Assembly (NCBI GenBank): GCA_963843745.1
Contig: CAWJLP010000007.1
Coordinates: 1,488,001-1,552,000, forward strand
Direction of reading: 5' to 3'
DNA length: 64,000 nucleotides
Source of the DNA: Trebonia sp963843745
GTDB taxonomy: Bacteria > Actinomycetota > Actinomycetes > Streptosporangiales > Streptosporangiaceae
The notes beneath the pieces are model-generated. The model searched no databases. It had not been told where the DNA came from and saw nothing but the letters and a program-made list of their open reading frames with translations. Below, in pieces: positions 63,967 through 64,000 of this stretch. Both the position numbers and the translations under genes were made by a program. The stretch's first letter is position 1. Each line of letters begins with the position of its first letter.

Positions 63967-64000
63967 ATGCCAGTGTTCGGTCGGCGCCGCGGCGCCGGTG
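63967..64000 (+). CDS. 5' end of a gene, probably DUF3710 family
   Basis: An ATG at 63967 preceded by GGAGGAG (with GA spacer) opens MPVFGRRRGAG and runs off the window. The position directly after dut and the FGRRR start match the DUF3710 gene that follows dut in Streptomyces and relatives. Only eleven codons are visible. Confidence 0.55.
   Translation, partial: MPVFGRRRGAG

Overview
The window comes from a high-GC actinomycete chromosome. The evidence is pervasive G/C at third codon positions, many GTG and TTG starts, leaderless start sites, and actinobacteria-typical families (DUF4193, DUF4235, DUF3093, DUF6457, GuaB1-type IMPDH-like protein, deazaflavin-dependent DDN-type oxidoreductases, CGNR regulators). 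The right-hand order ferrochelatase - inositol monophosphatase - DUF4193 - DUF3093 - dut - (start of a DUF3710-like gene) matches a block I know from Streptomyces and relatives. A genus cannot be assigned from sequence reading alone.

Layout. 1-4.5 kb: end of a methyltransferase, an unrecognised protein, a MetE-like protein, a Cys-rich protein and a DMT transporter. 4.5-11 kb: recQ and an osmC-like gene, each broken by a single-base indel, then an EamA exporter divergent from a CGNR regulator, an AarF/UbiB kinase and an MpaB-family protein. 11-16.9 kb: a minus-strand three-gene envelope module around a 1153-residue secreted peptidoglycan hydrolase. 16.9-20.1 kb: Nudix hydrolase and a TetR + ABC-2 exporter operon. 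20.1-27.2 kb: a peptide/nickel-type ABC importer operon (lipoprotein, two permeases, fused double ATPase) ending in an NTF2-like protein. 27.2-33.2 kb: HxlR regulator/YceI pair, methyltransferase, nagA, MBL hydrolase, flavin/deazaflavin oxidoreductases.

33.2-34.7 kb is a small lower-GC patch: a stand-alone nuclease with duplicated DNA-binding repeats and a PD-(D/E)XK-like core, an inverted repeat, and a tRNA-Pro(GGG). 34.8-43.5 kb: glycosyltransferase-51 gene (N-terminus probably frameshifted), GtrA protein, an ABC-2 exporter operon, a DUF2079 membrane protein and a 969-residue FAD/Fe-S oxidase. Between convergent genes at 43.5-43.7 kb lies a tandem structured element in which an identical 20-nt loop sits on two different, self-complementary stems. 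43.7-50.3 kb: B3/B4 protein, lipoprotein, an SDR plus paired acyl-CoA dehydrogenases, aldo/keto reductase and a second DDN-type protein. 50.4-57.5 kb: SDR, Amt with a possible GlnR box, hydrolase, GuaB1, TetR and a lytic transglycosylase with a palindrome at its start. 57.5-64 kb: MFS transporter and the conserved heme/DUF/dut block.

Most genes form short operons with 1-11 nt overlaps. Several genes start exactly 7 nt after a TAnnnT -10 box, consistent with leaderless mRNAs. No CRISPR array, rRNA gene, insertion sequence or complete prophage/ICE was seen. The items I would follow up first are the tandem RNA-like element (43498-43693), the nuclease (33285-34115) and the wall-hydrolase module (11033-16625).
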